A stretch of DNA of 64,000 nt from JAGSOU01 sp049974865. Lineage in GTDB: Bacteria; Pseudomonadota; Alphaproteobacteria; Rhodobacterales; Rhodobacteraceae. A program made the translations under genes and the position numbers. Each line of letters opens with the position of its first letter. The first letter of the stretch is position 1. Of the stretch, positions 16,215-24,933 are shown piece after piece. The notes under the pieces are model-generated. The model saw only the letters and a program-made list of their open reading frames with translations. It ran no database searches and had not been told where the DNA came from. The stretch is taken from assembly GCA_049974865.1 (NCBI GenBank), contig JBNGCX010000002.1, forward strand, positions 44,264 through 108,263, written 5' to 3'.

Positions 16215-16950
16215 CGAACAGGCACCCGTCCGCCGCCAGCTGTTTGTCGACCCATTCGTTCGAGAACACGCCGCGCTTCACGCTGGCCACATAGGCGGCC
16301 AGCTGCTCGCGGTTGATCTCCAGCCGCTCCAGCACGTCCTCGGCCGCCCATTGCGGAACCACGACCACGCCGCTTGGGTCCGCGGCCAGGATATCGCCGG
16401 GCTGGACCACGATGCCCCCGGTGCTGATCGGATAGTTGATCTCGCCGGGGCCGCGATGCAGCGGGCCGAACGGCGTGACGCCCTTGGCATAGACCGGCAA
16501 CCCGCATTCGATGACCCCGGGCAGGTCGCGGATCAGACCGTCGATGATGAACCCGGCGATGCCCCGGTGCCGCGCCTTGTTGGCCACCAGGTCGCCGATC
16601 ACCGCGGCGGTGTCGCTCTGGCTGGCGTCGATCACCATGATGTCGCCGGGCTGGGCGAGATCCAGCGCCTTGTGGACCATCAGGTTGTCGCCGGGGAAGC
16701 ACTTCACGGTCAGGGCGGGACCGACCAGCGGCTCGTCATTGACCAGATTGTGGATCTCTCCGCCCAGCGTGTACATGCGGTTCAGCATGTCCGAGATGTC
16801 CGTGGACTCGAACTGCCTGAACCTGTCCAAAAGGGCCTTGTCCGGCCGCTTGAAGGACCGGCGGACCATGAATCCCGGCCCGGGCCTCATCTCAGAGGAT
16901 TTCGGCTTTTCGGTTCCGCGGCTGGCCACACTCGTTACCGTTTTTTGCAT
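16207..16950 (-). CDS. RraA-like protein (HMG/CHA aldolase family)
   Basis: This protein of about 247 residues belongs to the RraA/demethylmenaquinone-methyltransferase-like fold (PF03737), which includes 4-hydroxy-4-methyl-2-oxoglutarate aldolases. The signatures are GFIIDGLIRDLPGV, where the Arg-Asp pair is the catalytic/metal region, and GGIVVQPGDILAADPSGVVV. Family members cleave or form 4-hydroxy-2-oxo acids with pyruvate, or act as non-enzymatic regulators; which applies here is unknown. I prefer ATG 16950, preceded by GGGGGTTAGGA. An ATG at 16986 is in frame but lacks a ribosome-binding site. It is the first gene of the four-gene cassette, followed by an 8-base overlap with the ATP-grasp gene. 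Confidence 0.8.
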   Translation of the reverse strand: MQKTVTSVASRGTEKPKSSEMRPGPGFMVRRSFKRPDKALLDRFRQFESTDISDMLNRMYTLGGEIHNLVNDEPLVGPALTVKCFPGDNLMVHKALDLAQPGDIMVIDASQSDTAAVIGDLVANKARHRGIAGFIIDGLIRDLPGVIECGLPVYAKGVTPFGPLHRGPGEINYPISTGGIVVQPGDILAADPSGVVVVPQWAAEDVLERLEINREQLAAYVASVKRGVFSNEWVDKQLAADGCLFDD

Positions 16951-17331
16951 TCCTAACCCCCAAATTTCGAGAAAGCGATTCGTCATTAATTATGCCCAAG
17001 GTTACTGGACGGCTTGGGGCGCGGACAGTGTTTTCCCCGGAACCGAGAGCTGCCGTGGACAATGCAGGGCCGCGCTTGCGGATCGTCATTGCGGCGCGAA
17101 CGATTGCCGGAAAAACCGCCCGCGACATGGGCGAAATGCGGCAGTTCCGCGGCATCCCTCCTGACCGAATCGCCGGGCAAACCCGCCGCCGCGCACCCCT
17201 CTGAGCCGCCCTGGAAACGGCTTGGCGGTGACCGGGCCGGAGCAGCCGCCGCGGCAAGGCCCCGAGGCAATTCTCTGGATCGGCGATATGGCCTGGGCTA
17301 GGCTTTTTCCAGAAGCCCCGAAAGGACAAGG
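16951..17331. other. Divergent intergenic region, about 380 bp
   Basis: This gap separates the reverse-strand RraA/ATP-grasp cassette from the forward Wzy-like gene and should hold promoters for both. The part next to the RraA start (about 16955-17000) is AT-rich. The other end has a clear ribosome-binding site, AAAGGACAAGG, directly before ATG 17332. I see no convincing promoter hexamers, operator palindrome or coding frame in between. Confidence 0.45.
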
Positions 17332-18762
17332 ATGACGATCTTTCCCGCTTCGGCCGCCTTGCTGGCGATCTGGCTGTTCCAAAGCCTGCGCAACCCCGAC
17401 AACGGTATTGTCGTGGCGATCGCGCTCCTGCCCTTCGGCATGTTCGCGGCGGTGACGCTGGGCGGCCTGTCCATCATCGCCGCGCATATGGCCGCCATGC
17501 TGACCGTCGGGCTGTTCCTGTTGCGCTGGGTGAGCCGCCGCCCCGGATTCGGGGGCGCGCATATTCCGGTCTCCGGGCTGTTCCTGCTGCTCTACGCCGG
17601 CTATGCGGCCTTCTCGGCCACGGTACTGGTCCGGCTGTTCGCGGGCGGATTTCTCGTGTTTCCCATGACCGTCGACTTCACCGGCACGGCGGTCAGCATC
17701 TACTTCCGCTCCACGATGATGCCGTTGATGCCGGGAAACTCGAACATTGCCCAGACGCTGTATATCGTCCTGTCCTGCGGCTTTTTCCTCGCCGCAACCG
17801 AGAGCTTCCGGAGACGCTCTGCCGGTTTTGCCGAGACGGGGCTGACCTGGGGCGCCATCCTGAACGTGACATTGGGGCTGCTGGACCTGGCGCAGCTCGA
17901 CACCTTGCTCGCGGTGATCCGGACGGCCGATTACTCCCTGGCCAACGAGCATATGCTCAGCGGGTTTTCCCGTGTCATCGGCGGCTATTCCGAGGCATCG
18001 AGCTTCGGGGCGGCCTCGGCGGCCTTCTTCGGCTACTTCGCCATGTCCTTCCTGATCCGCCGCCGCGCGCTGCACGGCGTGCTGGCGCTGGCAAGCCTGG
18101 TTTCCGCGCTGATGTCACTGTCCTCCTCCGGGCTTCTCGCCATGACCGGCGCCCTGTTTTTCATCGGCCTGCACGCGCGGGTCTATCTCGGCCACGGGAT
18201 GAGCCGCGCCTTCGCGCATTGGTTCGTGATCGGGGTGACCGTTCTGGCGGCGCTTGCCAGCGTCGCGATGCTGATCACGCCGGTCTCGGATCGGGTGGTC
18301 GATGTGCTGGACCGGCTCGTGCTGTCCAAGAGCTCCACCCTCTCCGGGCTGGAGCGCAGCGCCTGGGCGAAGGCCGGGTTCGACGCCTTTGTCCAGACCT
18401 GGGGCCTGGGCGCCGGGGCCGGTTCGCTCAGGGCCAACGGCCTGGCCGCCGTGCTTCTGGGCAGCGTGGGTCTGCCGGGCACCCTGGCGTTTCTGGGATT
18501 TCTGTGGTGCTCGATCGGCGGCGGCGCGCAGTTTGCCGACGCCGAGGATCGACGCATGTTCTATGCCGCCCGGATCTCGGCCATGACCCTGCTGTCGGCC
18601 ATGCTGCTTGCCGGCACGACTCCGGATCCGACGCTGTTTCTGGTGGCGACAACCGCGATGGCCACGGCGGCGCGACAACGCGGCGCGGCCGAAAAACGGA
18701 CCGCCGCGCAGCGCCCCCGCCAGTTGCGTGGGGATTTTCCGGGCACCGGCAATGTCATTTGA
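17332..18762 (+). CDS. Wzy/ExoQ-like polymerase or O-antigen-ligase family membrane protein (copy 1)
   Basis: This 476-residue polytopic inner-membrane protein has about ten hydrophobic segments, starting with LLAIWLF and IVVAIALLPFGMFAAVTLGG. It has a large periplasmic loop around residues 100-140 and a second soluble segment near residues 335-360 (LSGLERSAWAKAGFDAF). The layout, and a GAGAGSLRANG turn late in the protein, fit the Wzy/WaaL/ExoQ group that polymerises or ligates undecaprenyl-linked repeats. It is paralogous to the protein at 27367-28770, which shares the PFG-A opening, the SMRASNW turn and the overall profile. Whether it polymerises or ligates cannot be decided. A strong ribosome-binding site precedes ATG 17332. 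Confidence 0.8.
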   Translation: MTIFPASAALLAIWLFQSLRNPDNGIVVAIALLPFGMFAAVTLGGLSIIAAHMAAMLTVGLFLLRWVSRRPGFGGAHIPVSGLFLLLYAGYAAFSATVLVRLFAGGFLVFPMTVDFTGTAVSIYFRSTMMPLMPGNSNIAQTLYIVLSCGFFLAATESFRRRSAGFAETGLTWGAILNVTLGLLDLAQLDTLLAVIRTADYSLANEHMLSGFSRVIGGYSEASSFGAASAAFFGYFAMSFLIRRRALHGVLALASLVSALMSLSSSGLLAMTGALFFIGLHARVYLGHGMSRAFAHWFVIGVTVLAALASVAMLITPVSDRVVDVLDRLVLSKSSTLSGLERSAWAKAGFDAFVQTWGLGAGAGSLRANGLAAVLLGSVGLPGTLAFLGFLWCSIGGGAQFADAEDRRMFYAARISAMTLLSAMLLAGTTPDPTLFLVATTAMATAARQRGAAEKRTAAQRPRQLRGDFPGTGNVI

Positions 18763-18987
18763 GCGAAGACTCGGCGACGGGCCCGGTTCACGCGCCTGAA
18801 CCACGGACAATGTGCCGCCCCGGAAATCCGGCCTTCGCATTCGGGCCGCAATCATGCAATCTGCGCGGGACACGGCCTTTTTCAGCCATCCGGATTTCTC
18901 GGCGCCCATGCATTACCCCTCCACCGTCCACCGTCCCGATCACGGCCGCAAGCGCCCCTCCTGCGCCCTGCGCCGGAGACCGCGCCG
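18763..18987 (+). other. Intergenic gap, 225 bp
   Basis: This gap lies between the Wzy-like and Wzx-like genes, both forward. I see no strong promoter, terminator or inverted repeat. A GGAG lies about 9 bases before the Wzx start. A 27-codon frame (18908-18991) ends in an ATGA overlap with that start, but its Arg/Pro-rich product looks like chance. Confidence 0.35.
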
Positions 18988-20427
18988 ATGAGCGGGGCGA
19001 TCCGGGGCGGCATCTGGACGGCGGTTTCGCGAATTCTGTCCCAGGTGGTGCAATTCGCGATCTTCATGGTGGCCGTCCAGGTGATGACCCCGGCCGAATT
19101 CGGCATCTTCGCACTGGTCTGGACGTGGTCGCTAATCCTGTCGCAATTCGCCATCGCGGGATGGCCCGAATACATCATGCAATGGCGCGGCGACAGCCTC
19201 CAGCCACGCCGCGTGCTGGCCCTGGCAATGGCCGGCGGGGCCTTGCTCGCCCTGACTGGAATCGCACTCAGCTACCTTGCGCCGCTGATCAGCGACGACC
19301 CCCGCGCGACGCCCCTCATGCAGGTCTTCGCCGTCTGGATCTTCTTCGCCAGCGTCGCCGGAACATACGCCGGCGCGATGAACTGGCAGGACCGCCTCAG
19401 CGCCGCCGCAATATCCATGATCGTCGGAGACCTGGCAAACCTGGCCGTCGCGGTCTGGGCGCTGCTGCACGGCCACGGCGTTTTCGCCCTGGCCGCGGGG
19501 CGGCTGGTGGGCGCCCTGTTCTGGGCGGGCTCTGGCTTGGCCGTCATGCGCATGGTCCCGGATTTCAGGATAACGCTGCAGCAGGCCAAGGAAATCGTCC
19601 GGTTCACGTCCAGGATCGTCGCGGTGCGGCTGCTGGTGAATATCCGGCTCTATGCCGCCACGCTGGTCATCGGCGGCTTTCTCGGGGCGGCGCATGCCGG
19701 CTATTTCCGGGCCGGGCAGCGGCTGGTCAGCGCCCTCGCCGAGGTCCTGGGAGAGCCCACGCGTGTCCTGGCTTGGAGCCTCTTTCGCAAGACGCGCAAC
19801 GACCAGGGGGCGAAGGTGGATTTCCGCGAGCGGGCCAACAGCTTCTTCCCGCTGCTGCTGGTCTTCGCTGTTCCGCTCTTTGCCGCCACGGCCTTCCTGG
19901 CCGAGGACATCACGGTTGGATTGCTGGGAGAGGAGTGGCGCCCCGCAACGCCCGTGGTGCGGATCCTGGCGATCGCCTATGCGGTGCTGGCGACCAGCGC
20001 CGCCAACGAAGCGGTTCTGTCGCTTGCCGGAATGGTGCGCATCCTGCCCTACATGGTGCTGGTCAATGCAACGATCGGTGTCGGGATCACCATGCTCGCC
20101 GCACCGCACGGGATCATCGCCACAGCCTGGGCGCAGGTCGCGTCCGCGCTTGTCATCTTTTTGATCAACGCCTGGATGATGCAGCGTCACGCCGCCATCC
20201 GCTGGTGGCAGGTCTTTCTGAGGTTGCGCGCGGTGCCGGTGGCCCTGCTGGCGTCGTCGGCCGTCCCATTCCTCGGGCGCCAGGCGGCGGTGCTCGAGGC
20301 CATTCCGCCGTTCTTGCGCGCGGTCCTGCTGGCCATCGGCTTCCTGGTCGTTTTCTATGCTGTGCTGCTGGGGCTCGATGGCCGGCTGCGCCGGCTAAGT
20401 CTCGATCTGCTCAAGCACAGAATTTGA
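18988..20427 (+). CDS. Wzx-type polysaccharide flippase
   Basis: This 479-residue MATE/MOP-superfamily polytopic protein (Polysacc_synt type) should flip the lipid-linked repeat unit across the inner membrane. It starts with GAIRGGIWTAVSRILSQVVQF, the usual first helix of these flippases. It continues with about 12 to 14 hydrophobic segments and basic cytoplasmic loops, for example SLFRKTRNDQGAKVDFRER. It is the only flippase in the locus, although initiating transferases, polymerases and co-polymerases each occur twice. The ribosome-binding site is a modest GGAG. It probably belongs to the same transcription unit as the Wzy-like gene 225 bases upstream. Confidence 0.88.
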   Translation: MSGAIRGGIWTAVSRILSQVVQFAIFMVAVQVMTPAEFGIFALVWTWSLILSQFAIAGWPEYIMQWRGDSLQPRRVLALAMAGGALLALTGIALSYLAPLISDDPRATPLMQVFAVWIFFASVAGTYAGAMNWQDRLSAAAISMIVGDLANLAVAVWALLHGHGVFALAAGRLVGALFWAGSGLAVMRMVPDFRITLQQAKEIVRFTSRIVAVRLLVNIRLYAATLVIGGFLGAAHAGYFRAGQRLVSALAEVLGEPTRVLAWSLFRKTRNDQGAKVDFRERANSFFPLLLVFAVPLFAATAFLAEDITVGLLGEEWRPATPVVRILAIAYAVLATSAANEAVLSLAGMVRILPYMVLVNATIGVGITMLAAPHGIIATAWAQVASALVIFLINAWMMQRHAAIRWWQVFLRLRAVPVALLASSAVPFLGRQAAVLEAIPPFLRAVLLAIGFLVVFYAVLLGLDGRLRRLSLDLLKHRI

Positions 20428-20508
20428 TCGTTTCGTCGCTCCGCCGCCGCCCGGAATGCCAGCCCTCGGCGGCCCGTTACGAGCGAGCCATTAATATTCG
20501 GTAAATCT

Positions 20509-20538
20509 TTGGGCCGGTCGCCGGGATTCCCGTATACT
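20509..20538 (+). promoter_or_regulatory. Putative sigma70-type promoter before ExoY-like copy 2
   Basis: A TTGGGC hexamer (20509-20514) and a TATACT hexamer (20533-20538, five of six matches to TATAAT) are separated by 18 bases. They lie in a conspicuously AT-rich patch about 85 bases before the ATG at 20622. The -10 is good and the -35 only partial (three of six). It would start a unit comprising the sugar transferase and possibly the two glycosyltransferases after it. Confidence 0.45.
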
Positions 20539-20621
20539 TGTCATTGAATACGATTCGACGTTTTTCCCGTCCGCGGGATTTCCGTAGTAAGTGCATAGTA
20601 AATTTTCAGCCGGTTTTTTCC

Positions 20622-21320
20622 ATGAGTTTTGACATCCATTCAGGCAGCTTTTCCGCCTCCGAACCTGATGAGGGGCGCGCGGAACGCAACCCGGCGCGCA
20701 CGGCAGGCGCGGGCGACTTGGCCAAGGCCGTGTTCGACCGGTGCTTTGCGGCCTTCGCACTGCTGTTCTTCGCACCGTTTCTGATCGCGATTTCGCTGGT
20801 CATCTATCTGGGTGACGGCGGCCCCGTCCTGTTCCGCCACAAGCGCGTCGGCCGGGACGGCAAGGTGTTCGACTGCCTGAAATTCCGGACCATGGCCAGC
20901 GACGCCGAACAGCGCCTCAAGGCCATTCTGGAATCCGACCCCGAGGCCCGCGCCCAGTGGGAAGCGAACCAAAAGCTGGAGGACGACCCGCGCATCACCT
21001 GCGTGGGCGAGTTCTTCCGCAAGACCAGCCTCGACGAGTTGCCGCAATTCTGGAACGTGCTCCGGGGCGAGATGTCGGTTGTCGGCCCGCGCCCGATCGT
21101 CGAGAGCGAGGCGCATCACTACGGCGAGCATTACGACGACTATCTCTCGGTGCGGCCCGGCGTCACCGGGCTCTGGCAGGTCATGGGGCGAAGCCGTACG
21201 ACCTATGCCGAGCGCGTGGAGATGGACAGCGATTACGTGCGCAACCGCAATTTCCGGATGGACCTCTGGATCATTCTCAAGACGATCAAGGTCATGCTTG
21301 TCCGGGACGGCGCGATGTGA
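20622..21320 (+). CDS. ExoY-like initiating sugar transferase (copy 2)
   Basis: This 232-residue paralogue of the protein at 1706-2398 has the same short architecture. One membrane segment lies at about residues 40-62 (AAFALLFFAPFLIAISLVIY). The catalytic block carries CLKFRTMASDAE, TSLDELPQFWNVLRGEM and SVVGPRPIVE. It should transfer a sugar-1-phosphate to undecaprenyl phosphate at the inner membrane. The N-terminal 30 residues are polar and differ completely from copy 1, whereas the catalytic parts are nearly colinear. I chose ATG 20622 (MSFDIHSG) because the sequence further upstream is AT-rich promoter-like DNA. Two such enzymes imply two starter sugars, two polymers or redundancy. Confidence 0.9.
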   Translation: MSFDIHSGSFSASEPDEGRAERNPARTAGAGDLAKAVFDRCFAAFALLFFAPFLIAISLVIYLGDGGPVLFRHKRVGRDGKVFDCLKFRTMASDAEQRLKAILESDPEARAQWEANQKLEDDPRITCVGEFFRKTSLDELPQFWNVLRGEMSVVGPRPIVESEAHHYGEHYDDYLSVRPGVTGLWQVMGRSRTTYAERVEMDSDYVRNRNFRMDLWIILKTIKVMLVRDGAM

Positions 21321-21372
21321 CGTCGTCCCGCGGCGGGGTCAAAGAACTGCCAGTCCGATCAGGGACACCCAA

Positions 21373-21597
21373 ATGATGGAACACCCAATGACGACCAAAG
21401 CCGTGAGTGTGCCACCAGACAGTTTTTGCATCCAAGAGGGACAATTCCCTGATTTTAAATCACGCTTATCCATGGAGCCTGCTCGTTTAATGGGTTTTCT
21501 TATTCAACCGTTGCTTTCAACGGTAGTCTCGGGCCGTTTCCCAATCAACAACAATCCCGGTTCGGGTCATATATTGTCCATTTCCCGCCGATACTGA
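21373..21597 (+). CDS. Small hypothetical protein (74 aa), doubtful
   Basis: A 74-codon frame begins at ATG 21373, has AGGGA about 7 bases upstream, and ends just before the GT2 gene. Codon use is less GC-biased than in the neighbours (QEGQFPDFKSRL, PINNNPGSGHIL). No signal peptide, membrane span or known motif is visible. The 284-base gap it occupies is AT-rich and may instead be a promoter region. I cannot assign a function, and it could be spurious. Confidence 0.22.
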   Translation: MMEHPMTTKAVSVPPDSFCIQEGQFPDFKSRLSMEPARLMGFLIQPLLSTVVSGRFPINNNPGSGHILSISRRY

Positions 21598-21604
21598 ATC
21601 AGGC

Positions 21605-22492
21605 ATGAGCATGCGTCTCATCGTTTCGATTCCGACGACCGGCCGCCGGATGGTCGTCGGCCCTACCATCCGCGACATCGCGGAGCAGAGCCGCTTGCCG
21701 GATCTCCTGGTCGTGGTGTGCGCGCGCGAAGACGATCTGGACCCGTCGGATCTGGAGCGGCTGCCGTTCCCGGTGCAGGTGGTCCGATCCGAGATCGGTC
21801 TGACCCGGCAGCGCAACTGCACACTGGAAATGCTGGAGCCCGACGACATCCTGCTGTTCCTCGACGACGATTTCGTGATGGCGCGGGATTACCTGGACTG
21901 CCTCGAACGGCTGTTTCGGGAGCACCCCGAGGTGGTCTTGGCGACGGGCACGGTCCTTGCCGATGGCATCCACGGACCGGGCCTGTCCCACGCCGAGGCC
22001 CTGGAATACCTCGGCACGCCGGGGACGCGGGCACGCCCCCGGGAAATGGCGACGGTCTATAACGCCTATGGCTGCAACATGGCGATCCGAGCCCGGCCGG
22101 TCGTGGAGCATGATCTGCGCTTCGATCCGAACCTGCCCTATTACGGCTGGCTCGAGGATGTCGATTTCTCGCGGCAGCTCTCGGCCCACGGCCGGATCGT
22201 GCGCGCCGCCCCCCTGCGGGGCGTTCACCTGGGGACCAAGACCGGGCGCAGCGCCGGGCTGCGGCTGGGTTACTCGCAGATTGCCAATCCGCTATACCTG
22301 CGGTCCAAGCGGACGATGCGCGTAACCAGGGCCTTTGCAATCATGGCGCGGAATGTGATCAGCAATCTTGTTCTGTCGGTCTCTCCCGAACCGGAAGTCG
22401 ACCGGCGGGGGCGGCTGCGCGGCAACCTGCGCGCCATCCGGGACATCGCGACCGGCCAGCTGCGGCCCGATCGCGTGACCGAATTCGAATGA
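21605..22492 (+). CDS. Glycosyltransferase family 2, paralogue of the first GT2
   Basis: This 295-residue GT-A glycosyltransferase begins directly with the nucleotide-binding strand (LIVSIPTTGRR). It carries FLDDDF with the DDD triad at residues 87-89, then GTVLADGIHGPG, YNAYGCNMAIRARP and EDVDFSRQL. These motifs and the spacing between them parallel the protein at 494-1456, so the two probably arose by duplication and add similar sugars. It should work on the cytoplasmic face with a nucleotide-sugar donor. CAGG lies about 4 bases before the ATG. The stop overlaps the start of the GT4 gene (ATGA), so these two transferases are co-translated. Confidence 0.86.
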   Translation: MSMRLIVSIPTTGRRMVVGPTIRDIAEQSRLPDLLVVVCAREDDLDPSDLERLPFPVQVVRSEIGLTRQRNCTLEMLEPDDILLFLDDDFVMARDYLDCLERLFREHPEVVLATGTVLADGIHGPGLSHAEALEYLGTPGTRARPREMATVYNAYGCNMAIRARPVVEHDLRFDPNLPYYGWLEDVDFSRQLSAHGRIVRAAPLRGVHLGTKTGRSAGLRLGYSQIANPLYLRSKRTMRVTRAFAIMARNVISNLVLSVSPEPEVDRRGRLRGNLRAIRDIATGQLRPDRVTEFE

Positions 22493-23721
22493 GCGGGACC
22501 CGCCCCAGCCGGGCAGTCGTGATCACCGATTTCGCATCGGTGCGCGGCGGGGCCTCCAAGATGGCACGGCTGCAGACCGAGTTGCTGAGCGCGCGCGGCG
22601 TGCCGGTCACCGTCTTTGCCGGCGACGCCGGCGCAGAGATGCCCGACGGCGTCGAGCTGGTATCGCTGGGAGGCCAGCGGCTGCTGGAGCAGGGCAAGCT
22701 CGCGGCGGCGCTCGGCGGGCTATGGAACGGCGCCGCCCTGGCGGCCCTGCGGGACTGGGTCACGGCCCATGACGACCCGCGCACCGTCTATCACGTGCAT
22801 GGCATCCAGCAGACGCTGTCGCCCGCCGTCCTGCGGGCGCTGCAGCCCGTGCGCAGCCGCGTGGCGCTGCACGCGCATGACTACTTCCTGAGCTGCCCGA
22901 ACGGCGCCTTCTTCGATTTCCGGGCCAAGGCGAGCTGTACGCGCACCGCCCTCTCCGCCGCCTGCATCGCGCGGAACTGCGACAAGCGGAGCTACGCGCA
23001 AAAGCTGTGGCGCGTCACCCGGCAAAGCCTTCAGGACCGCGAGACCGCGCGGCTCTTCAAATCCGCGGTGACCATCCTTATTCACGCCGGGATGCAGCCG
23101 CGCCTGGCCGCCGGCAAGCCCCTCGGCAACACCGCGGTCCTGCCCAACCCGGCCGAACCGCTGCTTTCCACACCGGCCGATCCGGCCGCCAACGCCGAGG
23201 TCCTCTATGTCGGCGATGTCCATGCCTACAAGGGCGTCTTCCTGCTGGCCGAGGCGGCACGGCGCGCCGGCGTGCCGCTGCGCATCCTCGGCGACGGCCT
23301 GGATCGCGAGCGTCTGGCCGCCGCCTATCCCGAACATCACTTCGACGGCTGGGCCGACCGGGAGATGCTGGCCGCGCGCATCCGGCAGGCCCGTGCGCTG
23401 GTCGCCCCCACGCTGGGCCCCGAACCCTACGGCCTCGCCCCGGTCGAGGCGCTGCTGGCCGGCGTGCCCGTGGTGATCTCGGACAGCATGCTGCTCAGCG
23501 CGGATATCGACCGCTTCGGCGCCGGCCTCAGCTTCGCCGCCGGCGACGTGGACTCGCTCGCCGGCGCCCTGCGCGAAATCGCCTGCGACGATGAAGCCGT
23601 GCGGCGCATGTCGGAGCAGACGGCGCCTGCCGCGGCGGAGATCACCACGACGCCCGAAGCCTGGTGCGACGGTCTTCTCGACATCTATGGCGGTTTGCTC
23701 GCCGCGGCCTCCCAGGAATAG
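22489..23721 (+). CDS. Glycosyltransferase family 4 (GT-B fold), copy 1
   Basis: This 410-residue GT-B glycosyltransferase has an N-terminal acceptor domain starting VVITDFASVRGGASKMARL. The GT4 donor domain follows: VLYVGDVHAYKGVFLLAEAA, then LVAPTLGPEPYGLAPVEALL, which contains the E-x7-E signature of retaining GT4 enzymes (Glu-Pro-Tyr-Gly...Glu-Ala). A Cys-rich stretch around residues 145-175 (FRAKASCTRTALSAACIARNC) has four cysteines and is uncommon in this family. It is co-translated with the GT2 gene upstream. It converges with the GT4 gene at 23776-24933 across a 54-base gap in which I see no clear terminator. Confidence 0.87.
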   Translation: MSGTRPSRAVVITDFASVRGGASKMARLQTELLSARGVPVTVFAGDAGAEMPDGVELVSLGGQRLLEQGKLAAALGGLWNGAALAALRDWVTAHDDPRTVYHVHGIQQTLSPAVLRALQPVRSRVALHAHDYFLSCPNGAFFDFRAKASCTRTALSAACIARNCDKRSYAQKLWRVTRQSLQDRETARLFKSAVTILIHAGMQPRLAAGKPLGNTAVLPNPAEPLLSTPADPAANAEVLYVGDVHAYKGVFLLAEAARRAGVPLRILGDGLDRERLAAAYPEHHFDGWADREMLAARIRQARALVAPTLGPEPYGLAPVEALLAGVPVVISDSMLLSADIDRFGAGLSFAAGDVDSLAGALREIACDDEAVRRMSEQTAPAAAEITTTPEAWCDGLLDIYGGLLAAASQE

Positions 23722-23775
23722 AAAACACGGGCTCAGCACCGGTCGCCCCTTCCCCGCCCGGGATCGCCGTTTCGG

Positions 23776-24933
23776 TCAGCGCTCGAGATTTACGCCCAGC
23801 GTGCCGAGGCTGCGGGCGATGCCGTCGCGGAAGGCCGCGCGGTCGAAGCGGCGGGCATGGGCCAGCAAAACCGCAGGGTCTGGCCGGTCCAGCCCCAGCG
23901 CCTCGAACTGTTCCACCGCGTCGATCAGCGCCTCGACGCTTTGCTCGCGGAACAGCAGGCCAGTCTCGCCCTCCAGCACCGTGTCCAACGCGCCGCCGCG
24001 GCCATAGGCGATGACGGGCCGGCCCGAGGCCATGACCTCGACCGGGACGATCCCGAAATCCTCCTCGCCGGGAAAGACCAGCGCCCTGCAGCGGGCCATG
24101 TGCTCCTTGAGGACGTCGAAGGGCACCTGCCCCAGGAAGGTGACATTGGCCCCGGCCTTGGCCGACAGCGCCGCGCGCGTCTTGTCGGGGCCGCCGATCA
24201 CCACCAAGGGCTTCTTCATCCGGGTGAAGGCCTCGACCGCCAGGTCGGGGCGCTTGTAGGGCGCCAACTCGCCCGCCCAGAGGTAGAAATCGCCCAGCTC
24301 GGTTTGCGGCACCGGCGCGAAATCCTCCACCGCCACGGGCGGGAACACGATATCGGCGTCGCGCTGCCAGTATTTCCCGATGCGCGCGGCCACGTGGGAG
24401 GAATTGGCGACGAAACCGTCGACCCGCGCCGCGCTGGTCACGTCCCAGCTGCGCAGGCGATGCGCGAGATGCGGCATCATACGGCGCGTCAGCCAGCCGG
24501 CGCCCTGGCGGTAGGTGTGATACTGGTCCCAGAGGTAGCGCATGGGCGAGTGGCAGTAGCACAGGTGCGGCGCATCCGGCGGCGCGATGACCCCCTTGGC
24601 CGGCCCCGCCTCGGACGAGATCACGAGGTCGTACCCGGTCAGGTCGATCTCCTCCAGCGCGCGCGGCATGAGCGGAAGGTATTTCTGGTAGAGCCTCGGC
24701 GCGAAGGGCAACCGCCCCACCGAGGTGGTGATGATCCGGTGCTGCCGCAGGGTCGGGCTCAGCCGCTCGGGCACCACGACATGGGTGAAGATGTCGGCCT
24801 GCGGGAACATCTCGCACAGTTCCTCGAGCACCTTCTCGCCGCCGCGCATGCCCACCAGCCAGTAGTGGATCAGCGCCACCCGGCGCTGGTCGCCCCGTCC
24901 GGCCGCGGTCAACAGATGCGGTGCGGTGTCACG
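23776..24933 (-). CDS. Glycosyltransferase family 4, copy 2 (WbaZ-like)
   Basis: This GT-B glycosyltransferase of about 385 residues resembles mannosyl/rhamnosyltransferases of the WbaZ type. It has VALIHYWLVGMRGGEKVLEE at the start, CYCHSPMRYLWDQYHTYR in the acceptor domain and DFYLWAGELAPYKRPDLAVE at the domain boundary. FPGEEDFGIVPVEVMASG supplies the E-x7-E donor signature. It should extend the repeat unit in the cytoplasm. I prefer ATG 24933, which overlaps the stop of the co-polymerase gene by 5 bases; an ATG at 24960 is also in frame. It is the last gene of the reverse-strand wzy2-wzc2-GT4 group. Confidence 0.87.
   Translation of the reverse strand, partial: RDTAPHLLTAAGRGDQRRVALIHYWLVGMRGGEKVLEELCEMFPQADIFTHVVVPERLSPTLRQHRIITTSVGRLPFAPRLYQKYLPLMPRALEEIDLTGYDLVISSEAGPAKGVIAPPDAPHLCYCHSPMRYLWDQYHTYRQGAGWLTRRMMPHLAHRLRSWDVTSAARVDGFVANSSHVAARIGKYWQRDADIVFPPVAVEDFAPVPQTELGDFYLWAGELAPYKRPDLAVEAFTRMKKPLVVIGGPDKTRAALSAKAGANVTFLGQVPFDVLKEHMARCRALVFPGEEDFGIVPVEVMASGRPVIAYGRGGALDTVLEGETGLLFREQSVEALIDAVEQFEALGLDRPDPAVLLAHARRFDRAAFRDGIARSLGTLGVNLER

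Noticed and set aside
18908..18991. 27-codon frame overlapping the Wzx start by ATGA
   Set aside because: The product is mostly Arg, Pro and His with no hydrophobic or conserved pattern, and there is no ribosome-binding site. A chance frame is more likely than a leader peptide.
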